Source: Fomitopsis serialis
Lineage: Eukaryota; Basidiomycota; Agaricomycetes; Polyporales; Fomitopsidaceae
Length of the DNA: 64,000 bases
Assembly (NCBI RefSeq): GCF_022376445.1
Contig: NW_025955105.1
Span: 1-64,000, forward strand
Direction: 5' to 3'
Of this stretch, positions 47,560-58,326 are shown one piece after another (position 1 is the first letter of the stretch; every line of letters begins with the position of its first letter). The notes beneath the pieces are model-generated. The model saw nothing but the letters and a program-made list of their open reading frames with translations, was not told the origin of the DNA and ran no database searches. The position numbers were made by a program, and so were the translations under genes.

Positions 47560-50176
47560 TGTCTGTCCAGGCGTCCAACCCAGGCATGAGTCTGCTGAAC
47601 CGCATGATTGTTGGCGGCGATTCGCAGGCGGGTATCGAAGCTGAAGCTTCACGACCGTGCCATGCATGACTCGTGCATGATGACCTCAGAAGCTGGCTCT
47701 AAGTAGTATAGCTCGCGAGGCTATTACACAGTCGGTACGGAACAAATAAAAACGAATGAGACGACGTACTGATCTATTAAATCTTATTTGCAGGAAGTAG
47801 TAAAGTGTTCCGACGGACATACGGCGGGTCATGCCCGGATGGGCGTGACAAGGGCTCAGCGCCATGGTGAGCACGTTTGTTGAAGTCCTGGCCCGTGAGT
47901 CCATCCGAGTCACGTACGCAAAGATGCTATGCCCGCGCGCGAGGGACATCGCATCAGGCCACTTTGTACTATCACTCATTCGGCACCGACCACAGGATTA
48001 GGCTCGAACGACTCGTACTGCCAGCAGAAACTGTAGTACGAGACAGCGCGCTTGCCGTCCTCGAACGGACAAATCAGCACCGCCAATTGAAGGGCCAACA
48101 AGCGGTTGTATGTGATACCCAAACGGGAGACGGAACAGTACGGCGGAGGCCCCAAAACGTTGTCCAGAAGTTGTCGAAGCAGCGAGGTGCGATCTCACCG
48201 TCCCGTCCGAAATGGAAGGCCGGCCTGGTTTGTCAGGTATCTGTCAGGTATGAAGACAGGACAATCAGGAAGGACTCGACGCGACGGGGTCTGTCACAGT
48301 GTCATCAGGAGTACTGACCGCGAGGTTGCTCCATGCGCGAGTCGGGCAGGCTAGTGCGGGCGTGCCTCGTCTCTGATGTATGAGGCGGGCCTCGCTGACT
48401 CGGACTGGAAAAGAGATGGCAGGTTAACGGGCGGTACCAGGAGGTACCGCAGTGTCTGTCGTGTCTGATGTACTTGCATATGTAATGTGGTGCATCACAG
48501 CTGTCTGTGTACTCAACATGATACATCAGCTTACGACATAGCTCACGTACATATGACATCCTCAAACCCGGCGTATAGTACCACACACGTTCATGCATTG
48601 TCTGCGGACTGTAAGGACAGAGGCCATGCGCGGTGTAGCCTGCTGACTAGCATCTTAGACCTTGAGGGTTTCTGCGAGGGAAGCACCAGTGGATGAGAGG
48701 TATTGAACATCCTTTGACGGATCACTATAAGGTGTTACTCCTCCACAACCTGTCGCCCGTTCAATAATACTACCTTGACTTTAGGCTTCCGTTAACTGAA
48801 GTAGGTGGACCACAACGAACGAGCGGTAGAAGATCCCCAGCAGGTTATGTTTGTCTCTGGATCAATAGCTGAGGCCTCCGTGTCCAGACTCAGTTCGGAG
48901 GAGCGGTGATCGGAACGTGTTCTCCATCAACAATTGGCAGCGTCGAGGGGTAAGCCAGACCGTGACCATGGCACGGGGTGGTTGAGGTCGAACAGCAGAT
49001 GACCCGGTGTCGCCCACCTGTGTAATGATTCCTCTGGAAGGGACCTATCGGTTTGCAAACAACTGTAAGTAACACTGTACGCCCGCTTCCCCTTTAGTGC
49101 TCGTCTTACTTCAGCAACAACTCTTGTTTTCAGTCTTACCCAGTGTGCGTTCGCTTCAAGTCCTTGCGTCTTGTCACAGTGCGCTGATCGGTGCCATACC
49201 TCCGTTGATGTATATCCCGTGGCATCTGCGAAATAGATCTGAAGTTCCTTTCTCCGATGGCTGTCGGATACCAGTGAGGATACTGGCTGACCTTCCTGCC
49301 CTGCTTACCAAAAACCGCGGGGTTCGCGCAGCCTCGATCCTTGTCAACACCCTGAGCACGGTGTTCAAGTTCTATACCTCGGTCAAGGCCGTCGAAGTTA
49401 CGTCGAGGCGGTAACATCGTGTCAAAAGCCTCGAGGTAAATAGCAGCCTGATGAAGGAAGACGACGGTGACACTGCGCCCGAGAAGATGGCCCACTGGAC
49501 AAGGTGATCATATGTCTGCAAAGTTTGCGGGCGCGCCTTGATGGGGCCGCACCCCAAGCGGCCAGTTGAGGGACACTGGCACAAGGAGCCTGTAAAGAGA
49601 ACGGCGCAGCGCGACTGTGTGACCCTGACACGATGGTGTCGAGCCGCGTACGACATCGACGTGATAAACGCAACTCGAATTGACGATGTGGCTGTGGTGA
49701 TACGTATTGAACTCGTGGACTTGATCTTGGACTCGCCGTGCATCGACCGTGACGACTTGCTCCCATATTGAATGGGATATGTTAGTGTACGAATGGAGTG
49801 CATTGCATGCGAAGGGTACATGCGAAGTTGGGTCTGCATGCAGGGACATACTAATGTGTTGCGTATTTCGCGACTGTCCAAGTCTCGACTTCCAGTCAGA
49901 AAACACGAATTAAACCTGATCACTTGCGCGTTTTTCGATAGCCTGAGAAGTACGAACCTCTCAGTGAATTTGTAAAGCTTGGGCGCCACGAGCCGGAGGC
50001 TTGGAGAGCGCTGGAGACTGGGACGGACGTCGGATCGCCGGACAGACCAGAGCAGGGCCCAGTGCATCGGCAACTGGCGAATTATTGTCGTGAATTATTG
50101 CCAGTGACCTAGACAAGCTTCCTTGACAAGCGGAACGCGGTCGGTCTAGAAGCGTCGTCGAGAGGTGGTCTACGGT

Positions 50177-50183
50177 ATATAAG
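50177..50183 (+). promoter_or_regulatory. TATA box of secreted-protein gene 1
   Basis: TATATAA, 72 bases before the ATG. The sequence around it (agatcctcaccaccgagaat and following) is strongly conserved in copy 2, more than the upstream region. Confidence 0.65.
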
Positions 50184-50248
50184 CTTAAGAAAATGTAGAC
50201 GAAAAGCAGATCCTCACCACCGAGAATCAAGTCCCAGAACCCCCCGCG

Positions 50249-50816
50249 ATGCAGTTCAAGCTCTCCTTTGCAGCACTCACCGCCATCGTCGCGGCCGTCG
50301 CTGCAATCCCGTCTGTCAGTACCTAACCCCATCCCACCCCGCCTGTCACAGTAGTGCTGACATCCTACACACAGCCCGAGGTTGCCACCGATCTCGTCAC
50401 CGAGGCAGAGATGATCCAGTGGCTCAAGTCGACCGATGCTGAGCTCACCTTCATCGGCGAGCCGATCCCAGGTGTCAATGCGCCCGAAGGGCTTGTCTCG
50501 CGCTCCGCGCAGAACACGATGGTCACGTACTGCAGCCGCCGCATCGACAACGTCTGCGGCGGCGCGTGCACCGTGTATAACGGCGGGGCGACGTGCCTCA
50601 GCGCGCCGAACACGCAATGCCTCGCCGCTACGAATAACGTCGGTTTCTGCGACCGCGGCGGGTACGTGCGCGGATGGACGACGAAGGCAAGAATTACTGA
50701 TAGATGTCTCTAGATGCGGAGGTAGCTGCAACCAGCTCTCGAGCTGCGGGACGCGCCTGGACAACAATTATTGCTACACGCCGGGCACTGCGTCGATCCT
50801 CGTCGGCAATTATTAA
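50249..50816 (+). CDS. Small secreted cysteine-rich protein, copy 1
   Basis: Exons 50249-50314, 50375-50661 and 50714-50816 give 151 residues. A signal peptide (MQFKLSFAALTAIVAAVAA) is followed by a mature part with about ten cysteines in a pattern of TYC, VCGGAC, ATC, TQC, GFC, GGCGGSC, SSC and YC, rich in Gly and Asn; this suggests a compact disulfide-bonded fold. It ends YTPGTASILVGNY. The last intron splits the codon before the CGGSC motif. I know similar small secreted proteins from wood-decay basidiomycetes only as uncharacterised families; no enzyme motif is visible. A strong TATA box and the signal peptide suggest good expression and export. No function is claimed. Confidence 0.88.
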
Positions 50817-50999
50817 GCCCAGTTTAGGAGTGTAGGCAAGGGGATACTGAATGTGCCGAGGACGGCGGTGGGCCATGGCGATGTATAAGGGTGTCTGATT
50901 GTCGATGCATGATAGCCTAGCTTTGTACTGAGAACTTGAAGCAACGCGAAAGGCTTTGAGCTTAACGATGAGTGAGCATAAGTGCATATAATGCCTAGG

Positions 51000-51420
51000 A
51001 CTCAGCTCCATCCTAACAACAGCGATTCCGCTCGCGATCTTCTGCTCGTGGCTGTGATTGAGCGGGACCGAGTGGTTTCCCTGCGCAGGCGGCAGATGAA
51101 TCTCGTGGTTCACTGTCGAACCCTCTGTATCGGCAGGTGAGAAGTAGTGGATGCGTTCTGCGAGCGTGATGAAGTCCTGGCAGTTGATAGCCACGGAAAG
51201 TGGGATGATGGTTGGGGCACGGGAGGCACCGCGCATGTTGAGCATCGGCGTGCGTACAGAGCGAGGTCGACATGGCGCGAAGCTCCGGGCTCCATTCTGC
51301 TTTCTCTCTGTCCACCGATGCCATGTTCTGCCCGTCTGGTGCGATACAATGTCTACGGTGCTTAGTGGCCATGTGCGGATCTATGTCCATCACCGTGCCG
51401 TAGATTGCACAAGTCAGTGA
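51000..51420 (-). pseudogene. Unrecognised coding fragment, downstream of copy 1
   Basis: On the minus strand a protein-like stretch reads APTIIPLSVAINCQDFITLA, then ERIHYFSP and NHSVPLNHSHEQ. The same stretch, with changes (PTIIPFSATINRQDLITPAE, NHSVPLNNSHE), occurs at about 54340-54530. No complete ORF or family is recognised; it may be the remains of one gene copied with the duplication, or a real last exon. Confidence 0.35.
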
Positions 51421-53485
51421 CCCATAGCAGAAACCGAGGATTTACAATCCAGATATGCTTGTCAATGCACCGACCGCGACCCCTACTAGGAACATCCTTG
51501 CGACACTCCAGGCGTCCGACCCAGGCAGTTTGCGGAGCCGCGTGATAGTTGGCGGCAATACGCAGGCGGGTATCGAGGCTTCACGACCGTGCCATACATG
51601 ACTCATGCTGCATGTATGATGATCAGAAACTGGTGTAGGCCTCTAGGTATAGCCTGTGGAAAAGTCGATACTAAACAAATAAGACGCTTGATGAACGAAC
51701 GAGACGACGTACTGATCAATTGAATCATAGTTTGCAGCAAGTAGTAAAGCTTTCCAACAGACACCACGGCGGGTCATGTCCAGATGGGCGCAAGGACCCA
51801 GCGTCATGGGGAGCACGTTTGAAGTCCTGATCCAAGGGTCCATCACGTACGCAAGGATGCGATCTCCGCGCGTAAGGGACATTGCATCAGCCCACTTTGT
51901 ACTACCACTGGTTTGACACCAGTTACAGAAGTCAGACTTCCAGTATACACAAAAGCTGGGGCACGAGAGAGTGCGCTTGCCGTCCTCGAGTGGACAGATC
52001 AACACTGGCAAGGGCCAGCAGGCGGAGGTGTGTGATGCCCAGACGGGATACGGGTCAAAATGGCGGGGGCGACTGAAACGCAGGCGAGAGTAGAGCGTTG
52101 TCCAGAAGTTGCTGAAGCAGCGAGGCAAGGCCTCCGAGTCGCCGCTCCGTAGCGTTCCGTTCGAAATGGAAGGCCGGCGTGGTCTGTCACGTATGGGACG
52201 AGACAATCCTCAGGGAAAAAAACGCGCCGGTGTCTGCCATGTATGAACCTTCAATGCAAGACGCCCCATGCATAGGCTGAGCGGGCTAGTGCGGTGGGCC
52301 CGAGTCTGTAATGTGTGAGGCTTTGAAGGCGCAGCTCGCTGAAAGAGAAGGCAGACAATTAATTGGAGACAAATGCCAGTGGCTGCCCGACGCGCACCTC
52401 GGGCACCTCGGGCAAAAAAAGGTAAGCCCGAGTTTCGAGCGCTCCACCACATGCTGTCGCAGACTTTCAACGAAATTCAAGTTCCGACGTTGAACAAACC
52501 GTACGACACCTTCGTATTTGTGCGGTCATCTGCCGTAAATATGAACACTGTTTCATTGATTGTCGGGACTTTCGTGCTGACGCTCGAATCGGCGAGTCCA
52601 GCGGCCAGGCAATCGTCAGTGGTTTCCGAGGATGAGCAGTGACTAATGGTTAGTATGGGCAGACTGAACTTGCGGAGATGTCTAACTCGCTGACAGGCAG
52701 AGGTTTCTGCCAGGGAAAACGGTGTGAGTCCAAGTTCCCCGAGTCAAAGTTCTGCTGAATACATTTGTCAGTCACTGACACGGCCGCTTGCACCGCGACT
52801 ACGACTACCCAAAGTCCGATGAAGGCACCCCTTGATGGGGCTGCACCGCAAGCGGTCAGCGATGAGACCCTGACACAAGGAGGTGCGGACATTGAGGCCG
52901 ATGAGGCCGATGAGGAGGGCGGCGCGCGACTGTGGCTCTGACATGAGGGTGAGCCACGTGCAACGTCAACATGATGAACGCACAACTCGGACTGACATTA
53001 TGGCTGTGAGGACATGTATTAGATTTGTCCGGTACGGACTTGATCTTGGACTTGCCAGACATCGACCGTGACGACTTGCTCACATTTCGAATGGGACATG
53101 TTCCTGTACGATCGGAGAGCATTGCACTGTGCAACGGGCGCACGCGAATCTCGGTCTGCAAACAGGGCCGTAGTACGTTGTGGACTTCGCGACTATCCAT
53201 GTCTCGACTTACATCTCAGTGCCAATTCAATTTGATCACTTGCGCATGTCTTGATCGCCTGGAACCTCTTCATGAATTTGTAAAGCTTGGGCGCCGCGGG
53301 CGGGAGGCTTGAAGAGCGCTGCAGACTCGGAGCGACGTCGAATCGCCGGATAGACCAATGTATCGGCGACTAATGAGTTGGTGCCGTGAATGATTGCTGG
53401 CAGTGACCTAGGCAATTTCCTCCTTGGCAAGCAGCACGCGGTCGGTCTACGAGCGTCGTCGAGAGGCGGTCTACTAGTAGTAGGG

Positions 53486-53492
53486 TATATAA
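53486..53492 (+). promoter_or_regulatory. TATA box of secreted-protein gene 2
   Basis: TATATAA, 80 bases before the ATG, in the same conserved leader context as copy 1. Confidence 0.65.
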
Positions 53493-53565
53493 GCTGCAGA
53501 AAGCGTAGACGAAAATCAGATCCTCACCACCGAGAATCAAGTCCCAGAGTCCGAACCCTCCTACG

Positions 53566-54127
53566 ATGCAGTTCAAGCTCTCCCTTGCAACCCTCGCCGC
53601 CATCGTCGCGGTCGTCGTTGCGAATCCTTCCGTCAGTACATATCCTCATCCCGTCCCGCCAGTAGTGTTGACACCCCACACACAGCCCGAGGTCACCACC
53701 GATCTCGTCACCGAGGCAGAGATGATCCAGTGGCTCAAGTCGACCGACGCCAACCTCACCTTCATCGGCGAGCCGATCCCAGGTGTCAATGCGCCCGAAG
53801 GTCTTGTCTCGCGCTCCGCGCAGAACACGATGGTCACGTACTGCAGCAGGCGCGTCGACAACGTCTGCGGCGGCTCGTGCACCGTGTATAACGGCGGGGC
53901 GACGTGCCTCAGCGCGCCGAACACGCAATGTCTCGCCGCTACGAATAACGTCGGTTTCTGCGACCGCGGCGGGTACGTGCGCAGATAGACGGCGAAGGCA
54001 AGATTTACTGATAGATGTCTCTAGATGCGGAGGTAGCTGCCACCAGCTCTCGACTTGCGGGACTGAGCTGGATAACGGCTACTGCTACACGCCCGGCACT
54101 GCGTCGATCCTCGTTGGGAATTATTGA
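53566..54127 (+). CDS. Small secreted cysteine-rich protein, copy 2
   Basis: Exons 53566-53631, 53686-53972 and 54025-54127 have exactly the lengths of copy 1 (66, 287, 103) and give 151 residues. The signal peptide (MQFKLSLATLAAIVAVVVA) has changed more than the mature part, where all cysteines are kept and differences are few (for example ELT/NLT, RRID/RRVD, GTRLDNNY/GTELDNGY). This suggests selection for the mature fold. The first intron is in frame and free of stops, so unspliced RNA would read through it with a 17-18-residue Pro-rich insertion; splicing is favoured by the copy 1 homology. Confidence 0.88.
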
Positions 54128-54129
54128 GC

Positions 54130-55404
54130 ACAGTTTGGGAGGGTGAATGAGGACGTACCTGAGGCTCAGGAGAATGCATAGTTGTCGATGCGTGACAGCC
54201 TGGCTTTTTAGTGATCGGGAAACAAAGCGGAAGGCAAGTTGGAGTTCAACAACGAGTGAGCATGACCGCAGCGTCCACATAAGGATAGCATCTGCTGCTC
54301 CGTGTCCCGTGCCGACATGAAGCCAGCTATGTCCTGGTAATGGCTCGCGGTCTTCAGTTCATGGCTGTTATTGAGTGGGACCGAGTGGTTCTGCAGCGCA
54401 GGCGGCGGCAGGTGCCAGTGAGAGGTAGCAGAAGTAGACGTGCTCTGCGGGCGTGATGAGGTCCTGGCGGTTGATGGTAGCGGAGAACGGGATGATGGTC
54501 GGGGCACACCGGGGGGCACAGGGCATGCAGACAATGCGCATGCTATACAGAGAGCCTGAGGTTGTCCGAGTCTGTGAAACTGCAAGAAGACTGTGTAAAG
54601 CACCTCATGGCACTGATGACGATTCGTGGCTTCCGAGCAGCCTCGCTGTGACCCTGAGCCTGATACCCTGAGCCTGATACCTACTAGTAGGTTGTCAGAC
54701 AGCTGATGCAAGTGCGCAGAAGAGAACCTACCAAGCGGGAGGTAATACTATGTATGAAGGTGAGCAGAAAAGCGGTCTCGACTTTCATGGCCACATATCG
54801 CCCCAACCACTGGCAAACCCACTCCGTCGCATGAAGAACATTCAATGTCATTTTTCACGAGCACTCAAGTACTCAATTGCAAGTACTCACCGGCACCTCC
54901 AACCCCACCCCGATCTGCGTTGATCTGCTTCCGCCTACTTGGAGACAGACAACGGCAACAACGCCCTGATCGCTTCCACAGCCGTCCTGCGCAAGTCCTG
55001 CCCGCGGCAGACGTGCTCCGAGTTATAGTCTATACTTGTCTTTGTAGCTCATGACAGAAACGTAGCCAGTGAGGAGATCAGATGAAGTTCGAAAGCCTCC
55101 AGTTTTGAACACTGATGAGCGCCCAGCCTCGCTCAGGCTCATCTCGCCCAGGTCGGACGACGTTACTTACAGGCTGTTGCTTGAGGCTATGATCATCACA
55201 ACTCGAGAAGAGGACATCATTGCATGGACCGTGATAAGATTGCAGGTAGAAGTACATGAAGGCCGCACTGGCAAGCTTACTCGTACAACAATAACTCCGC
55301 ACTGACAGGGTATTCGTACAATACAACACTTCCGACACCTAACACAAGCGACAGGCACCGGACGCCTTTCCCCAAGGCGCCGTCGCAGCGGGCCCAAAGA
55401 CACT
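54130..55404. other. Intergenic, with copy of the unrecognised fragment
   Basis: Contains on the minus strand, at about 54340-54530, the second copy of the PTIIP...NHSVPLN fragment. A short direct repeat (ccctgagcctgata twice) lies at about 54651-54682. No complete gene. Confidence 0.4.
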
Positions 55405-58223
55405 TCACCGGACCTGAGTCGACGGCTTGCCAGTCGGGAGAGGAGCATGCGGCACGGGCGCATGCGGGAGGCGGATCTTGAGGCCGAGTTCCTCAGCGAT
55501 GAGGTCAGCACCCTTCTCGCCGACGAGGAGCGCGGAGGAGTAGGTGTTCGTCCCCAAGTTATCCTGAATGTGTGTCAGGTTGCCAGGCCGCCAATCGCGG
55601 TAGACCGTGTACTCACCGGGCAGATACTCAAGTCGACGCACTTGAGGTTCTCCGTGCCGTACACGCTGAGGCGCTTGTCGACGACACCGCCCTTCTCGCG
55701 AGGCTTCATCGCGCAGGTGCCTGCAGCGCAGTCAGCAAGTTGCTCTCCGGATGCAACATGGGCGTGTGAATACTCACCGAGCGAGTGCCAGGTGGTCTCG
55801 ACGTGGTCGGCGACCCAGTTGTCGATCGCGTCGTCGTCGTCCTTCGTGTAGGTGAGGTCGTCGTGTACCTTCTTCGCGTCGTACACGTCGCCCGGCTTGT
55901 GCCAGGTGCCCATGTGGATACCAACGGTCAAGCTGTTCGGGAGCAGCTCCTTCGCGGTCCTGATGTCGATGTCCCTGCACGCCGCAGGCGAGTTGGGATG
56001 GAAGTGCGGGTGGTGCGACGTGAGCTCGCCGCGGAAGGCTGACCGACAGTCAGACAGAGCAGTCGAAGACAACAGAAGTGCTTACAGTCCATGCGGCGCG
56101 CGATCTCACGCGTCTTCTTGTAGCTCCACCGGATCGGCGCGAAGTCGGCCTTGTTGTTCATGAAGCCGGAGTCGAAGAACGGCTCGACGTATGGGTTCGT
56201 CGACTTGACGTGGATCTTGCCACGGCTGGCCGGGTACTCGAGGTACTGGAACATCGTGATGTACTTGCCGGGCGGCAAGAGCGAGTGGTCAGCGTAGGCG
56301 CCGCCGACGATAGAGCCGAACATGACGGGCTTGTCGGGCTTGTCCTTGAAGTAGCGGTCCCAGAGCTCGTTGAACTCCGGGCCCATTTCCTTCAGCTCCT
56401 CCTCGGTCGGGCGGATCTGCGTCGAACATCAGAAGCGCACAGTATGGTGCGAGAGAGGTGCGGTACCTTGAATCCAGCGTCGATAGAGTTCGAAGACAAG
56501 CGAGCCTTCTCGGGGCTCTGCTCCCACTCGGCGAAGATTTCCTGCTGAGCCTCCTTGACACCGCGCAGGAAGTCGTCGGTCGTCTGAGTGTCGTTCGAGA
56601 CACGGTAGATGGAGAGGGTAGTGTAGTGGTCCTGGTACTCCTCACTGATGGCAAATGATCAATGCGATGCAACGGCTGTCCCCGAGAGACTCGCGTACCC
56701 GACGCCAGGCAAGTCGCTGACGACCTTGATACCGAGCTCGCGGAGGAGCTCAGCGTTGCCGACACCAGAGCGCTCGAGGATCTGCGGGGTGCCGAGGGTG
56801 CCAGAGCTGAGGACGACCATCTTGCGCGCCTTGACGACCGTTTCGTATACCTTGCCGCCGGACGCACGGTTGCGCGACGGAACATAGGCGACGCCGACGG
56901 CCTTGTTGTTGGCGTCGAAGAGCACGCGCGACACGCGGGCGTTGCAGCGGAGGTACAGATTGTTCTGCTCGTCCATGACGCTGTGGACGTAGGCTGTACC
57001 AAGGCCAGTCAGCCCAATAGCAATTTGTGAGCAAGCTATAGCGACATACCGGTTGCAGCATCGCTGCGCCGACCGGTCTCGCGGTTGATGTACTTGGCCC
57101 AGATTTCAGCGGCGTTGGAGGTCTTCAGGTCTGAGCTTTTATTGAGCGCTGATCGGAGCCTGATGCTGAGAACTCAAGACTTACCTTGAATGTCGTCGCT
57201 GTAGGGGATGCCAATGGCGTGCGCGGCCCGGAGGAAGTCATGAGCGACGGGCTGGATTTGCCCGCCGTTGCTGATAGCGATGGGGCCATCGTAGCCGTGG
57301 GTGTCGTTGTTGGTCGGCTTCTGATACCGCTCAAGACGTTTCATAAGGGGGAAGAGGTCTGCACAACGTTTAGGTAGGAATCAACTGCGTGCACCGATCA
57401 TGCTTACCTTCGGCAGTCCAGCCCTCGGTCTTGAAGTCGTCTGAAGGTAGTGTCAATCCCCTGGTCGGGAAACATTACTGTCTGTCTTACCCCAATCCGA
57501 CGCGGATGCGCGGGTGTACATCTGTGGAATAGTACATTGGTGAGATGTTCTAGTGGTCAGAAATGCATTGCATACCTGGAAGTTGATGCTGCTGCCACCG
57601 CCTGAACAGTGGAAGTTTCGTCAGTCGCATGCATCGCCTGTTAGCACAGGCACCGTACCGAGAATGTTGGCGCAGCTGCATAGTGAAGTCAGATGCTATG
57701 TCACGCGGCTGTACAACGGGTAAATCACTCACGGGACGATTGAGCGTCTGCCACGCATAAAGGGCGACTCCGTGGTATCGGTGTAGAACGTCGCCTTGTC
57801 GTTGCTATACCACAGTGCGTCAGAGATGCGCGCTCGCTAGCACAGTACGCAACCTACACGCCGTCGTTCTGCATGTTGCGAACGTAGATACCGGGCCTGT
57901 CAATCCGTCATTAATAACCAACGTCGCCAACTTGCTTTACCACCGGATATACTGACCGGTACACCCAGGGGTCGTCGCGGTTGTTGGCACCGCCTGAACG
58001 CCACTCGTCAGCGACTGTAGCGGGTACGGAGAGATACTAGGTGCGTACCCTCAATGAGCATGATCTTGAGGTTGGGGTCGGCATAGGCAAGACGGCCTGC
58101 CACCACACAGCCAGCGGGGCCACCACTGTCGAGCAAAATTATTTCAGTCAATGACGACGACTAACATACATCGACAACTGAGACATACCCGCAGACAATG
58201 ACGTCGACTTCCTCTGGATGCAT
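55405..58223 (-). CDS. AOX: Alcohol (methanol) oxidase, GMC family
   Basis: Seventeen minus-strand exons join without a frame break: 58189-58223, 58049-58125, 57957-57993, 57858-57896, 57733-57804, 57659-57675 (17 bases), 57576-57601, 57493-57523, 57408-57440, 57185-57358, 57050-57130, 56699-56993, 56467-56644, 56086-56416, 55778-56038, 55617-55720 and 55405-55563, giving 649 residues. The product follows basidiomycete alcohol oxidase closely: MHPEEVDVIVCGGGPAG with the FAD motif, ILGGGSSINFQMYTRAS, TLGTPQILERSGVG, catalytic His in TTWHSLGTCAMK (about 560) and Asn in DNLGTNTYSS (about 603). It oxidises methanol and other short primary alcohols to aldehyde plus hydrogen peroxide. In brown-rot fungi this uses methanol from lignin demethylation and feeds Fenton chemistry. 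One splice junction gives MDS where I would expect MDA. No signal peptide, as in known fungal AOX. Confidence 0.96.
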
Positions 58224-58319
58224 GGTGATTCAGGAGTTAGGGGGTAGGGCTGAGAAGAGCAGACAGAGAGAGCGGTCGTAAATGGATCGCTGCTTCGCCC
58301 TCATTGAATTGAACCCAAT

Positions 58320-58326
58320 TTATATA
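58320..58326 (-). promoter_or_regulatory. TATA box of alcohol oxidase
   Basis: TATATAA on the minus strand, about 100 bases before the ATG at 58223. A clear TATA box fits a strongly inducible gene. Confidence 0.6.

Larger units (their letters stand above)
47560..51420 (+). repeat. Direct tandem duplication, unit A
   Basis: Unit A resembles unit B (51505-54700) in the same order along its length: the cgcaggcgggtatcga segment (47623 and 51561), a roughly 500-base block (about 47730-48260 and 51650-52200), the region before the secreted-protein gene (49530-50248 and 52820-53565), the gene itself and a downstream fragment. Unit A holds about 600 bases more, between about 48430 and 49500. Divergence is visible everywhere, so the duplication is not very recent. 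Borders are approximate. Confidence 0.75.
51505..54700 (+). repeat. Direct tandem duplication, unit B
   Basis: Second unit of the duplication described for 47560-51420. It carries secreted-protein gene copy 2 in the same direction. It is shorter than unit A because it lacks the counterpart of about 48430-49500. Confidence 0.75.

Noticed and set aside
49961..50767. 268-codon minus-strand ORF
   Set aside because: Shadow of secreted-protein gene 1 and its promoter. The plus-strand exons have matching copies with the same splice sites at 53566.
53566..53988. Single-exon reading of secreted protein 2 through its first intron
   Set aside because: The intron is open by chance; copy 1 has the same junctions with a stop in the intron.
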